From positions 106,328-170,327 of the forward strand of contig JAYFQE010000009.1 in the NCBI GenBank assembly GCA_034927345.1: a DNA stretch of 64,000 nucleotides. Reading direction: 5' to 3'. The notes under the pieces are model-generated. The model did not search any database and was not told the origin of the DNA. It was given only the letters and a program-made list of their open reading frames with translations. Origin of the DNA: JAYFQE01 sp034927345 (GTDB lineage: Bacteria > Bacillota > Clostridia > Saccharofermentanales > UBA5734). Positions 51,220 through 59,843 of the stretch are shown one piece after another (position 1 is the first letter of the stretch; each line of letters begins with the position of its first letter). Made by a program: the position numbers and the translations under genes.

Positions 51220-52700
51220 AGCAAAGTAACGTACATCAGGCGCGCGTTTATCGCGACGGCTGGAATGATAAAAACCGGACCGGCGGAAAACGCCGGCCCA
51301 GACGGCGAACAAGCGTAAGCCGGCTGTTGGCGTTGATATTACTTTTAGCCCTCGTCCTGGTTTTGGCTATCGGCCAGCTGGTTCCCGATTTATGGGACGG
51401 ACTATCCGGCACAATGGCGGGATTGGCGTCCACGGGCACATCGCGAGATCAACAATCGAGCCTCTCCGCTCTTGCGACACCGGCGGCTTCAACGGCCGAA
51501 TCCACTGCGGCGCCGACTTCTTTGCCGACTGCGACGCCGACGCCGGAACCTTCTCCGGCGACAAAACCGGATGCGTCCGTCACTCTGGCGGCGGTAGGCG
51601 ATATTATCCTTCATCAGAAGGTCATTGACGGCGGGTTGGTCAGCGGCGGCGGCAATCCGGTTTATGATTTCAATCCCGATTTTCAATATGTTAAACCGAT
51701 TATTGCGGCGGCGGATTTAGCCATGGCCAATTACGAAGGCACATTGGCCGGCCCGCCATACAGCGGATATCCATTTTTCTGCGCGCCTGACGCAATTGCC
51801 GACGCTTTATACCAAACCGGTTTCCGGGTTGCCTGGACGGCTAACAACCATACGATCGACAAAGGCCTGGCCGGCGTAGTCCGGACTGCTCAGGTCTTTC
51901 GCGAACGCGGATTCCAGGTCGTCGGCACCCGGCCGGATGAACAAAAATCCGCTGACGGGGTCGTGGATGTCAAGGGGATTAAAATCGGCTTGATGGCGTA
52001 TACCTTTGAAACAACCGGAACAGAAACGCAGAAAACCCTGAACGGCAATCCGATGCCGGCCGCGGCCGATCCTTTGATCGACTCCTTCAATCCGAACCGG
52101 GATACCGCGTTCGAACGCGATATTGCCGTTATGCTGGAGCGCGCCGAAGCTTTACGCAGCCAGGGGGCTGAGCTGATCTGCCTGTCCCTGCACTGGGGTA
52201 TTGAATACCAGACCAAAAGCAACAGCTTTCAGCGCAAGATGGCCCAGCGCCTGGCCGATGCCGGTATTGAACTCATTATTGGCCACCATCCTCATGTCCT
52301 GCAAGAAATCGATGTCCTGACATCGGCCAAAACCGGCCGGCCGACGTTGGTATTTTACTCGCTCAGCAATTTTCTGCATAATATGGATTATGAAACTCAC
52401 GGTTCAAACGGCCATGCGCAGGATGCTGTCATCGCCAGAATAAAAATCGCCCGCAGTCAGGGTTTGGTCAGCATTACCGGCGCGGAGTACATTCCGACTT
52501 ATGTTGTGCGAGTCAGCAAAGGCGATCAGCTGCAGCATTTGATTGTGCCGGTCTTGCTCGGCCTGGCTGATCCGGCGGCTTATCAGACAACCACCCGGGA
52601 GATGACGGCGGCAAGAGACCGGATAGCCGAAGTTCTTGGCGGGTCCCGGGGCAATGATCGCATTCCGGTCCGGGAAGCCGACGGAAGCAGTGCGGGTTGA
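51216..52700 (+). CDS. CapA-like metallophosphatase-family membrane-anchored protein
   Basis: A 494-residue protein. A basic N-terminus precedes a membrane anchor (about residues 32-55), a Thr/Pro/Ala-rich spacer and a CapA/PgsA-type domain from about residue 125. The metal-site motifs are AVGDIILH, NYEGTL, WTANNHTIDKG, SLHWGIEY and GHHPHVLQ. In Bacillus anthracis CapA takes part in poly-gamma-glutamate capsule export, but no capB or capC lies nearby, so that role is not supported. It probably works outside the membrane. Coupled to ispE by a four-base overlap. Confidence 0.85.
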   Translation: MKQSNVHQARVYRDGWNDKNRTGGKRRPRRRTSVSRLLALILLLALVLVLAIGQLVPDLWDGLSGTMAGLASTGTSRDQQSSLSALATPAASTAESTAAPTSLPTATPTPEPSPATKPDASVTLAAVGDIILHQKVIDGGLVSGGGNPVYDFNPDFQYVKPIIAAADLAMANYEGTLAGPPYSGYPFFCAPDAIADALYQTGFRVAWTANNHTIDKGLAGVVRTAQVFRERGFQVVGTRPDEQKSADGVVDVKGIKIGLMAYTFETTGTETQKTLNGNPMPAAADPLIDSFNPNRDTAFERDIAVMLERAEALRSQGAELICLSLHWGIEYQTKSNSFQRKMAQRLADAGIELIIGHHPHVLQEIDVLTSAKTGRPTLVFYSLSNFLHNMDYETHGSNGHAQDAVIARIKIARSQGLVSITGAEYIPTYVVRVSKGDQLQHLIVPVLLGLADPAAYQTTTREMTAARDRIAEVLGGSRGNDRIPVREADGSSAG

Positions 52701-52726
52701 CATTTACTGTTCCGGGCTTGTATAAT
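52697..52726 (+). promoter_or_regulatory. rpmH promoter
   Basis: Perfect TTGACA (52697-52702, overlapping the CapA-like stop) and perfect TATAAT (52721-52726) are separated by 18 bases. This matches the strength expected of a ribosomal protein gene. Confidence 0.85.
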
Positions 52727-52766
52727 CTTATCGCTATTGTTTTGATATCTGTGGAGGTGTTTACAT

Positions 52767-52901
52767 ATGAAAATGACTTACCAGCCCAAGAAAAAACAGA
52801 GGTCCAGAGAGCATGGTTTCCGGAAACGCATGCGCACAGCATCAGGCCGGGATATACTCAAAAGGCGGAGACTGAAAGGCAGGAAGCAGCTGACCGCTTG
52901 A
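52767..52901 (+). CDS. rpmH: Ribosomal protein L34
   Basis: A 44-residue basic protein, MKMTYQPKKKQRSREHGF at the N-terminus and LKRRRLKGRKQLTA at the end, which matches the bacterial L34 pattern. GGAGG precedes the ATG. The gene is too short for most automatic thresholds. It is followed by a terminator-like hairpin before rnpA, as expected for unequal expression of the two. Confidence 0.97.
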   Translation: MKMTYQPKKKQRSREHGFRKRMRTASGRDILKRRRLKGRKQLTA

Positions 52902-52930
52902 AGACCGCAGGCCCTGTGGTCTTCTTTTTT
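52901..52930 (+). terminator. Attenuator-type terminator between rpmH and rnpA
   Basis: AAGACCGCAG (52901-52910) pairs with CTGTGGTCTT (52914-52923), with one G-U pair, followed by CTTTTTT. Partial termination here would give more L34 than RnpA. Confidence 0.75.
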
Positions 52931-52974
52931 CGCTGTTTAGCCGAACCGGTTTCCGGGAAGGGAAATAACCTGGC

Positions 52975-53382
52975 ATGAAGCAGACAAAACCGCTGCGCAT
53001 GAATTATGAATTTTCCCGTGTCTATCACAAGGGACGTTATTTGTCCGGGCGCTATGTTGTTCTGCATTATTTACGGCGCAACAGTTCGGGCAATCGGTTG
53101 GGCGTCACGGCCAGCCGGAAGATCAACGGCAGTGTCGGCCGTAACCGGATCAAACGTCTGTTGCGGGAAAGCTACCGCCAGATAGAAAATCAGCTGGCGA
53201 CAGGTTATGACCTGATCCTGGTTGGCCGCGAAACGGCTGTGCCCCTGAACCTGAACCTGGTTTTGCCCGAAGTTGTCCGCTTGCTGCAGCGGGCCGGTTT
53301 GCAGCGGCCGTCGGCTGAGACGAATCCGACTGTCGGGTCCGATTCGCCGATTGAACGGTCCGGTTCAGAGCCATTGCCATGA
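52975..53382 (+). CDS. rnpA: Ribonuclease P protein component
   Basis: A 135-residue basic protein with the family blocks FSRVYHKGRY, RLGVTASRKINGSVGRNRIKRLLRE (the RNR motif region) and YDLILVGRETA. It binds the catalytic RNase P RNA for tRNA 5' processing. The tail after residue 112 (Pro/Ser-rich) is not conserved. It overlaps yidD by four bases. Confidence 0.95.
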   Translation: MKQTKPLRMNYEFSRVYHKGRYLSGRYVVLHYLRRNSSGNRLGVTASRKINGSVGRNRIKRLLRESYRQIENQLATGYDLILVGRETAVPLNLNLVLPEVVRLLQRAGLQRPSAETNPTVGSDSPIERSGSEPLP

Positions 53383-53591
53383 TCAGGCGACTCATGATTC
53401 GCATGATTCGCTGGTATCAACGCAATCTCTCCCCTGGACTGGGCAGTTGCTGCAAATATTTGCCGACCTGCTCGCAATATGCTATTGAAGCTATTGAACG
53501 TTATGGTCCGCTTCGCGGCGGTTTGATGGCTCTTTGGCGTATCCTGCGCTGCAATCCGTTTAGCCGGGGCGGTTATGATCCGGTTCGCTGA
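53379..53591 (+). CDS. yidD: YidD membrane-insertion efficiency factor
   Basis: A 70-residue protein with the typical RWYQRNLSPGLGSCCKYLPTCS start region, YAIEAIERYG and RCNPFSRGGYDPV. The three Cys and amphipathic helix are conserved. It sits between rnpA and yidC as in most bacteria, overlapping rnpA. Confidence 0.93.
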   Translation: MIRRLMIRMIRWYQRNLSPGLGSCCKYLPTCSQYAIEAIERYGPLRGGLMALWRILRCNPFSRGGYDPVR

Positions 53592-53682
53592 CCGTTCTGA
53601 TATCAGTCCGAGCTGCTGCGTTTTCATTAAGCCGCTGACTGATGCCGGCCTTGCGGGGCCGTAAAAAAAGGAGTACCCGAAC

Positions 53683-54744
53683 ATGAATCTGGCTGTCGTA
53701 TCTCTGGATCTGCTTGAGCCCCTGTATATCGCCTTTGGCTGGGTTATGCGGGTTTTATATGACCTGACCGGCAATTTCGGCGTGGTTATCATCATCTTTA
53801 CGGTTTTACTGCGCGGCCTGATGATTCCGCTGGGTATCAACCAACAGAAAAGCAGCATCAAACAACAGGCTCTGCAAGGTGAAATCGCCGAGATACAAAG
53901 ATTATATCCCGATGATAAAGCCAAACAAAGCCAGCTGCAAATGGAGCTTTATAAAAAGCACGGCGCGTCGCCGCTGTCCGGCTGTTTACCTGCGATCCTG
54001 CAATTGGTCATCATCTGGCCGATTTTCCGGATCATCCAGGCGCCGTTGATTCACGTCATGAATGTTACGAATGAAAACATTCAGGCTATCGGTGATTTTC
54101 TCTTCAATCTGAAAAACGCGGCCGGCAATCCGCTGATTGATGAGCTGACCAAAAATCGGGTCATCACGGACAATATTCCGCTGATTAACGCTCTGAACGG
54201 CAATTCGGCAGCTATGGCCGATGTTGTCAATACCGGCAAACTGCAATTGAATCAACTGATCAACCTGGATTTTTTAGGCATGAATCTGGGGTTGAAGCCC
54301 AGTTATGATCCGAGCGTCATATTCGGCGCCGATACCTGGAAATTGTACCTGCCCCTGCTGATTATCCCGCTGCTGGTTGTCCTGACAACTTTGGTACAGA
54401 TGAGGATTACGCGTCTGACCATGCCAAACCGCAAAAAGAGGGCTGAGGACAAAGAGCGCGAAAAAGTGAATCCGGCGCGCGCCGGCCAGACACCGGAAGA
54501 TAAATCAGAATCCATGATGAAGAGCATGAACATCATCATGCCGATCTTCATGCTGGTTACAACGTTTTCCATGCCGGCTTCAATGGGCTTGTACTGGATT
54601 ATCGGCAACATCATGATGATTTTGCAGTCGGTGTTGATTTATTACCTTTTTACCAAGAAACTGGAACAAGCCGGCAATGAACAGGACGAAGACAAAAATA
54701 AAGACACAGCATTAAAGACGGAAACTCCGACGGTTCAGCACTGA
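53683..54744 (+). CDS. yidC: Membrane protein insertase YidC
   Basis: A 353-residue insertase of the YidC/Oxa1 family. Membrane spans are seen at about 15-35, 100-125, 225-245 and 280-325. GNFGVVIIIFTVLLRGLMIPL is the family hallmark, and KHGASPLSGCLPAILQLVIIWPIF follows with the conserved loop. The C-terminal tail is acidic and basic. Neither a signal peptide with lipobox nor the long periplasmic domain of proteobacterial YidC is present, as usual in Bacillota. AGGAG precedes the ATG. Confidence 0.95.
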   Translation: MNLAVVSLDLLEPLYIAFGWVMRVLYDLTGNFGVVIIIFTVLLRGLMIPLGINQQKSSIKQQALQGEIAEIQRLYPDDKAKQSQLQMELYKKHGASPLSGCLPAILQLVIIWPIFRIIQAPLIHVMNVTNENIQAIGDFLFNLKNAAGNPLIDELTKNRVITDNIPLINALNGNSAAMADVVNTGKLQLNQLINLDFLGMNLGLKPSYDPSVIFGADTWKLYLPLLIIPLLVVLTTLVQMRITRLTMPNRKKRAEDKEREKVNPARAGQTPEDKSESMMKSMNIIMPIFMLVTTFSMPASMGLYWIIGNIMMILQSVLIYYLFTKKLEQAGNEQDEDKNKDTALKTETPTVQH

Positions 54745-54775
54745 ACAAGCGGGTTTTGGTCCAGGAGGTGTTTTA

Positions 54776-55489
54776 ATGCCCATTTCGATTGAAAAAACCG
54801 GAAAAACCGTTCAACAGGCAATCAATGATGCGTTGGAAGAACTCGGTCTGACAGACGATGATGTCGTTATTGAAGTCCTTGACGAAGGCGATAACGGCGG
54901 ATTGCTCGGATTAGGCCGCCGGCCGGCCAAAGTACGCGTTACGGCTGAGGATCAGTCAGAAATACCGGCCGATGAAGGTCTTCCGGCCAATGAATACTAT
55001 GGCGATGACGACGAATATGCCGGCGATCCGGAAACGCCTGAAGAAGCGGAAACAGCTTCCTATGTGGCCGCTATCCTTTCGGGAATCGGCATACACGGCA
55101 AAATCAGTTCTTTCCGCGACGGCGAAACTTTGCATATCGAGGTTAACGGCCGCGATTGCGGGGCCGCCATCGGGCGGCACGGCGAAACGCTGGAAGCCAT
55201 CCAATATCTGGCGTCGCTGGTAGCCAATAAATACAGCGAAGAACGAATCAGAGTCATTGTTGATATCGGCGGTTATCGCCGCCGCCGCGAAAACACGCTG
55301 ATCAACCTGGCTGAAAGAACTGCCGATAAGGTTTTAGACTCCGGACACAGCATTAATCTGGAACCCATGAATCCGGCGGAGCGGCGGATCATCCATTCGA
55401 CCTTGCAGGATTATCCCGGCGTGACAACCTACAGCGAAGGCGAGGAGCCTGAGCGTCATGTCGTGATTGCGCCGGTCCAGGAGCAGTAA
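54776..55489 (+). CDS. jag: RNA-binding protein Jag/KhpB
   Basis: A 237-residue protein with an N-terminal Jag_N domain (about 1-55, IEKTGKTVQQAINDALEELG), an acidic linker, a KH domain (about 90-165, GAAIGRHGETLEAIQYL) and a C-terminal R3H domain (about 170-230, PMNPAERRIIHSTLQ). KhpB partners with KhpA in other Bacillota. Coupled to yidC by position, 31 bases away. Confidence 0.95.
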   Translation: MPISIEKTGKTVQQAINDALEELGLTDDDVVIEVLDEGDNGGLLGLGRRPAKVRVTAEDQSEIPADEGLPANEYYGDDDEYAGDPETPEEAETASYVAAILSGIGIHGKISSFRDGETLHIEVNGRDCGAAIGRHGETLEAIQYLASLVANKYSEERIRVIVDIGGYRRRRENTLINLAERTADKVLDSGHSINLEPMNPAERRIIHSTLQDYPGVTTYSEGEEPERHVVIAPVQEQ

Positions 55490-55534
55490 CCGGCGGTTTT
55501 AGACAATGACTGGCAAAGTCGGCAAGCAAGCTTT

Positions 55535-55571
55535 GCGGTTCCCGGGTGGATAGGGCCTGTGAACCGCTTTT
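55535..55571 (+). terminator. Weak terminator-like hairpin before mnmE
   Basis: GCGGTTC (55535-55541) and GAACCGC (55561-55567) pair around a 19-base loop, followed by TTTT. If it forms, the GTG at 55559 cannot be the mnmE start. Confidence 0.4.
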
Positions 55572-55597
55572 GCTATTCCAAGGGAGCTGCAGATGAT

Positions 55598-57025
55598 ATG
55601 TCCTTGAAATCCCCCAATGATATACAAGAATACCCGTTTTACGGCGCTATCTGCGCCGCGGCCGCCACGCCGCCCGGCCAAAGCGGGCTGGCGGTGATCC
55701 GTCTGTCCGGACCGCGCTGCGCTGAAGCTGCGGCGCGGATTTTCAAGCCGGCGGGCAATTTTCTGCCGGTAACGGAGATGGCCGGTTACACCTGCGCGCT
55801 GGGTTATATTGTCGATCCGGCCGATCATAAGGTTGTGGATCAGGTTATTCTGACCCGCTTTATCGCGCCGCATTCATACACCGGTGAAGATGTCATTGAA
55901 TTGTCTTGCCATGGCGGGTCCGCGGTCAAGCAGACCCTTTTGCGGATCCTTTTCGATATGGGCATCCGGCCGGCCCAGCCCGGCGAATTTACACGGCGCG
56001 CTTTCATGCACGGCAAGATGGATCTGGTTCAAGCCGAAGCCGTTATGGATTTGATCCAGGCCGGCGCCGAACGAAGCGCGCAAGTCGCAGCCGGGCAGCT
56101 GCGTGGCGCTATTTCCCGGCAGGTCAGGCATCACGCCGATGATTTGTACCGCCTGTTGGCTCAAATTGAGCTGATTCTCGAATATCCGGAGCATGAAGAT
56201 ACCGCGGCGGCGATTCAGCCGCTGGCCGCTCAACTGGCCGGACAGGCCCGCGCCTTACAGGAATGGGCTGCCAGTTTCAGCCAGGGACGATTTCTGCGCG
56301 AAGGCATGACTGTTGTGATCGCCGGACGGCCCAATGTCGGGAAATCCTCGCTTCTGAACGCATTGGCGGGTCACGAGCGTGCTATTGTTACGGCCATTCC
56401 GGGTACAACGCGGGACACGGTTGAAGAAAGAGTCGATCTGGCCGGACTGCCTGTACGGCTGATCGATACGGCCGGACTGCGCGAGACCGGCGATCCGATC
56501 GAGAAGATCGGTGTCGGCCGGACCAAAGAAGCCGTCCGGGACGCCGATCTGGTGTTTTGGCTGCTGTCGCCGCCCATGGAGGATCTCGAGGCTGAAATCG
56601 AAGCGATGAAAACAGCCGGCTGCCGTACGGTCATTCCGTTGATCGGCAAGGAAGATCTGGCTGACAGCGCACAATTCCTGGAACGGGTGCAGACCCTTTT
56701 GCCGGACGGAGCATTCCTGACCTGTTCAGCGCAAACCGGCGAAGGACTGGAACAAATTCGCCGGACGATCCTCGATCATTATGAACAGGCCGGATCAGCG
56801 GCCAGCGATGAACAATTGATAACCAGCAGCCGGCACAAGGCTTGTCTGGACAGAGCGGCCGACTGCGCGCGTCAGGGCTCCGATGCCTTGACTGCCGGGC
56901 TGCCGCTGGATATTGTCGCGTCGCTGGTGCGCGGGTCTCTGGATGCCCTGGCGGAATTAACCGGCGACGCCGTCAGCGATGAATTGATCCAAACCATCTT
57001 TTCCCGCTTCTGTGTCGGTAAATAA
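55598..57025 (+). CDS. mnmE: tRNA modification GTPase MnmE
   Basis: A 475-residue GTPase that, with MnmG, adds the carboxymethylaminomethyl group to wobble U34. N-terminal folate-binding domain (AAAATPPGQSGLAVIRLSG), G1 GRPNVGKSSLLNAL near residue 245, G2-G4 GTTRDT, DTAGLR and a modified NKxD as IGKEDL, and the C-terminal catalytic Cys motif FCVGK. ATG at 55598 follows AGGGAG; a GTG 13 codons upstream lies in a possible terminator. Confidence 0.94.
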   Translation: MSLKSPNDIQEYPFYGAICAAAATPPGQSGLAVIRLSGPRCAEAAARIFKPAGNFLPVTEMAGYTCALGYIVDPADHKVVDQVILTRFIAPHSYTGEDVIELSCHGGSAVKQTLLRILFDMGIRPAQPGEFTRRAFMHGKMDLVQAEAVMDLIQAGAERSAQVAAGQLRGAISRQVRHHADDLYRLLAQIELILEYPEHEDTAAAIQPLAAQLAGQARALQEWAASFSQGRFLREGMTVVIAGRPNVGKSSLLNALAGHERAIVTAIPGTTRDTVEERVDLAGLPVRLIDTAGLRETGDPIEKIGVGRTKEAVRDADLVFWLLSPPMEDLEAEIEAMKTAGCRTVIPLIGKEDLADSAQFLERVQTLLPDGAFLTCSAQTGEGLEQIRRTILDHYEQAGSAASDEQLITSSRHKACLDRAADCARQGSDALTAGLPLDIVASLVRGSLDALAELTGDAVSDELIQTIFSRFCVGK

Positions 57026-57067
57026 ACCGGCAGGATCAGTGCGGACGATAAACAGGGAGGAATTTGC

Positions 57068-59026
57068 ATGACCAGCCTGAAGCAGGCTCTGGAATACCGC
57101 GGCGCTTTCATTGGCGGCGATTTTGATGTGATTGTTGTCGGAGCCGGCCATGCCGGCTGCGAAGCTTCGCTGGCGGCCGCCAGACTGGGCCGGCGGACAC
57201 TGCTTCTGGGCATGAATCTGGATTCCGTTGCCAATATGCCCTGCAATCCCAATATCGGCGGCACCGCCAAAGGACAGCTCGTCCGTGAAATTGACGCTCT
57301 GGGCGGTGAAATGGGACGGGCCGCCGACCGGGCTATGCTGCAATTCCGCATGCTGAATGCCTCGAAAGGACCGGCAGTCCTCTCGCCGCGCGCCCAGATT
57401 GATCGCCGCCGTTACCAGGTTCTCATGAAGCAAACGCTGGAACAGCAGCCTGGACTATCCTTGCGCCAGGGCGAAGCTGTCGAATTGCTCAGTGAAACAA
57501 GCATGGGCAAGCCCCGCATCTGCGGTGTCCGTTTACGGACATCGGCCATATATACCTGTCAGGCGGTTGTTATTTCGACCGGAACTTACCTGGAAGGCCG
57601 GATCATCATCGGCGATTGCCAATACAGCGGCGGACCCGACAATCAATTCGCCGCTCATGGCTTATCCGATTCACTGCGGGAATTGAATCTGCCGGTACAG
57701 CGTTTTAAAACCGGCACGCCGACTCGCATCAACCGTTTGAGTGTCGATTTTCACACGCTTGAATTACAGGCCGGCGATCCGCAGGTTGTCCCGTTTTCTT
57801 ATGAACACGAGAACCAGGACCTCTTTAGCCGGCAGGAACAGATGCCCTGCTGGCTGACCTGGACGACGCCGGAAACACGCCGGCTGGTCAAGGAAAATTT
57901 GCATCGGTCACCGCTTTACAGCGGTGTTATCGAGGGGATCGGTCCGCGTTACTGTCCTTCAATCGAAGACAAATTCGTCAAATTCCCCGATAAAGAGCGC
58001 CATCAGGTTTTTATCGAGCCGATGGGCCGTGAAACAGAGGAAATGTATCTTTCCGGGATGTCCAGCAGCATGCCCGAGGATGTTCAATTAAAAATGGTTC
58101 GTTCTTTACCGGGTCTTGCCGAAGCTCAGATCATGCGCAGCGCCTATGCCATCGAATATGATTGCCTGGACCCGACTTGCCTGAAACCGTCGCTGGAAAC
58201 ACAGGCGGTTGCCGGCTTGTTCTGCGCCGGCCAGATCAACGGTTCCTCCGGTTATGAAGAAGCGGCGGCGCAGGGTCTGGTGGCCGGCATCAATGCCGCG
58301 CGTTTTTTAACCGGCAGCCAGCCTGTGGTTATCGATCGTTCCCAGGCTTATATCGGCGTGCTGGTTGACGATCTGGTGACCAAAGGAACCTCGGAACCCT
58401 ACCGCATGATGACAGCCCGGGCCGAATACCGCCTTATGCTGCGTCAGGATAATGCCGATGCCCGTCTGACCCCGCTGGGCCATGACATCGGATTGATCGG
58501 ACAGGAACATTGGCAGGCTTTCAAACTCAAGCAGCAGCATATCCAGGAAGAATTGGATCGCTGCCGCGTTGTGCGCATAAAGCCATCAGTTCTGGCAGAC
58601 ACCATTTTTGCCGCGCAAAACAGCACGCCCATCAAACAGCCGGCGCTTTTGGCGGAATTGCTAAAAAGGCCGGAACTGCATTATGCCGATTTGGCTCCGC
58701 TTGATGAACAGCGGCCGGTCTTAACGCCGGCCGAGCAATATTCGGTCGAAGTCCAATTAAAATATGAAGGTTATATCCGGCTGGAACAAGAACGTATCCG
58801 GCAGTTCCGCAAAACAGAACGGCGTTTGCTGCCGGAAGATCTCGACTACAGCCAAATCAGCGGCCTGCGTCTGGAAGCGCGGCAGAAGCTCAATCGCCTG
58901 CGCCCGTCTTCTGTTGGCCAGGCCAGCCGCATATCGGGCGTATCGCCGGCCGATATCTCGGTTTTGCTGGTTTATCTGCAAACGCTGGGAAACCAGCCGG
59001 AACAAGGAGATGCCGGACATGAGTGA
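57068..59026 (+). CDS. mnmG: tRNA uridine modification enzyme MnmG (GidA)
   Basis: A 652-residue FAD protein with VVGAGHAGCEASLAAARLG at the N-terminus, NPNIGGTAKGQLVREIDALGG, TGTPTRI, GLVAGINAARF and a C-terminal helical region. It partners with MnmE. GGGAGG precedes the ATG. Its last 8 bases overlap rsmG. Confidence 0.96.
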   Translation: MTSLKQALEYRGAFIGGDFDVIVVGAGHAGCEASLAAARLGRRTLLLGMNLDSVANMPCNPNIGGTAKGQLVREIDALGGEMGRAADRAMLQFRMLNASKGPAVLSPRAQIDRRRYQVLMKQTLEQQPGLSLRQGEAVELLSETSMGKPRICGVRLRTSAIYTCQAVVISTGTYLEGRIIIGDCQYSGGPDNQFAAHGLSDSLRELNLPVQRFKTGTPTRINRLSVDFHTLELQAGDPQVVPFSYEHENQDLFSRQEQMPCWLTWTTPETRRLVKENLHRSPLYSGVIEGIGPRYCPSIEDKFVKFPDKERHQVFIEPMGRETEEMYLSGMSSSMPEDVQLKMVRSLPGLAEAQIMRSAYAIEYDCLDPTCLKPSLETQAVAGLFCAGQINGSSGYEEAAAQGLVAGINAARFLTGSQPVVIDRSQAYIGVLVDDLVTKGTSEPYRMMTARAEYRLMLRQDNADARLTPLGHDIGLIGQEHWQAFKLKQQHIQEELDRCRVVRIKPSVLADTIFAAQNSTPIKQPALLAELLKRPELHYADLAPLDEQRPVLTPAEQYSVEVQLKYEGYIRLEQERIRQFRKTERRLLPEDLDYSQISGLRLEARQKLNRLRPSSVGQASRISGVSPADISVLLVYLQTLGNQPEQGDAGHE

Positions 59027-59765
59027 ATCGCCATTAACCTGGTCCGGCTGGCTGGATGAGATCGGCCGCAGAACCGGCCGCCCTTTTACTCCGCTGATGT
59101 GTGAACAATTAACAACTTATATCGGGCTTTTGCGGACCTGGAATACCCAGATGAATTTAACGGCTATTCTTGACGACGAAGGCATCGCCATCCGCCATTT
59201 GCTGGATTCGCTGGTTTTGCTGCCCACCGTCGAATCATTGGAACAAAACGGCCTGAACAGGCCGCTGCGTCTGATCGATATAGGAACCGGAGCCGGGTTT
59301 CCCGGTATCCCGTTAAAGATCGTCCGGCCGGAATGGCAGATCACTTTACTGGATTCTCTGGCTAAGCGGCTGCACTTTCTGGATGTTGTCATCCAGAATC
59401 TGAATCTCACGGGTATTCAGACCTGTCATGATCGGGCCGAGGATGGCGCCCGCCGCCGGACGCTGCGGGAAAACTATGATATTGCTGTTGCCCGCGCTGT
59501 CGCTGCTTTGCCGGTTTTATGCGAGTATTGCCTGCCCTATGTCCGGATCGGCGGATTATTCATAGCCATGAAAGGCAGCCTGGAACAAGAATGGCCCGCA
59601 GCAGAGCAAGCGGTCCGCCAGTTAGGCGGAAAGCTTGAGAATATCCTGGAATTTCCTTTGCCGGGAACAGATTTTCAACGGTCGCTGGTCGTCATCCGCA
59701 AGGTTCGGCCGACGCCGCCAATCTACCCGCGCAAAGCCGGCAAGCCGGAAAAACAACCGCTTTAG
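59019..59765 (+). CDS. rsmG: 16S rRNA methyltransferase RsmG
   Basis: The 248-residue enzyme methylates G527 of 16S rRNA (E. coli numbering). The AdoMet site is IDIGTGAGFPGIPLKI near residue 88, followed by LLDSLAKRLHFLD and ARAVAALPVLCEYCLP. The start at 59019 follows AAGGAGA and overlaps the mnmG stop; a much longer frame inside mnmG is not a real start. It is not followed by parA/parB, which usually come next. Confidence 0.95.
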   Translation: MSESPLTWSGWLDEIGRRTGRPFTPLMCEQLTTYIGLLRTWNTQMNLTAILDDEGIAIRHLLDSLVLLPTVESLEQNGLNRPLRLIDIGTGAGFPGIPLKIVRPEWQITLLDSLAKRLHFLDVVIQNLNLTGIQTCHDRAEDGARRRTLRENYDIAVARAVAALPVLCEYCLPYVRIGGLFIAMKGSLEQEWPAAEQAVRQLGGKLENILEFPLPGTDFQRSLVVIRKVRPTPPIYPRKAGKPEKQPL

Positions 59766-59786
59766 ATACCAAAGCCGGGCATTTAA

Positions 59787-59795
59787 TGGTATAAT
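59787..59795 (+). promoter_or_regulatory. Extended -10 promoter of gyrA
   Basis: TGG-TATAAT at 59787-59795 is a TGn-TATAAT element with no good -35. It lies 50 bases before the gyrA start. Confidence 0.55.
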
Positions 59796-59843
59796 AGATA
59801 AGATCGGTTATTTCGATAAAGAGTACTAGGAGGAGTGGCTTGC

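Noticed and set aside
51216..52700. Poly-gamma-glutamate capsule locus
   Set aside because: Only the CapA-like domain is present; no CapB ligase or CapC partner lies nearby.
52700..52767. oriC with DnaA boxes upstream of rpmH
   Set aside because: No TTATCCACA-like cluster is present; only a strong promoter and ribosome binding site.
53590..53682. Extra gene between yidD and yidC
   Set aside because: The roughly 90-base gap has stops in all frames of interest and no ribosome binding site except that of yidC.
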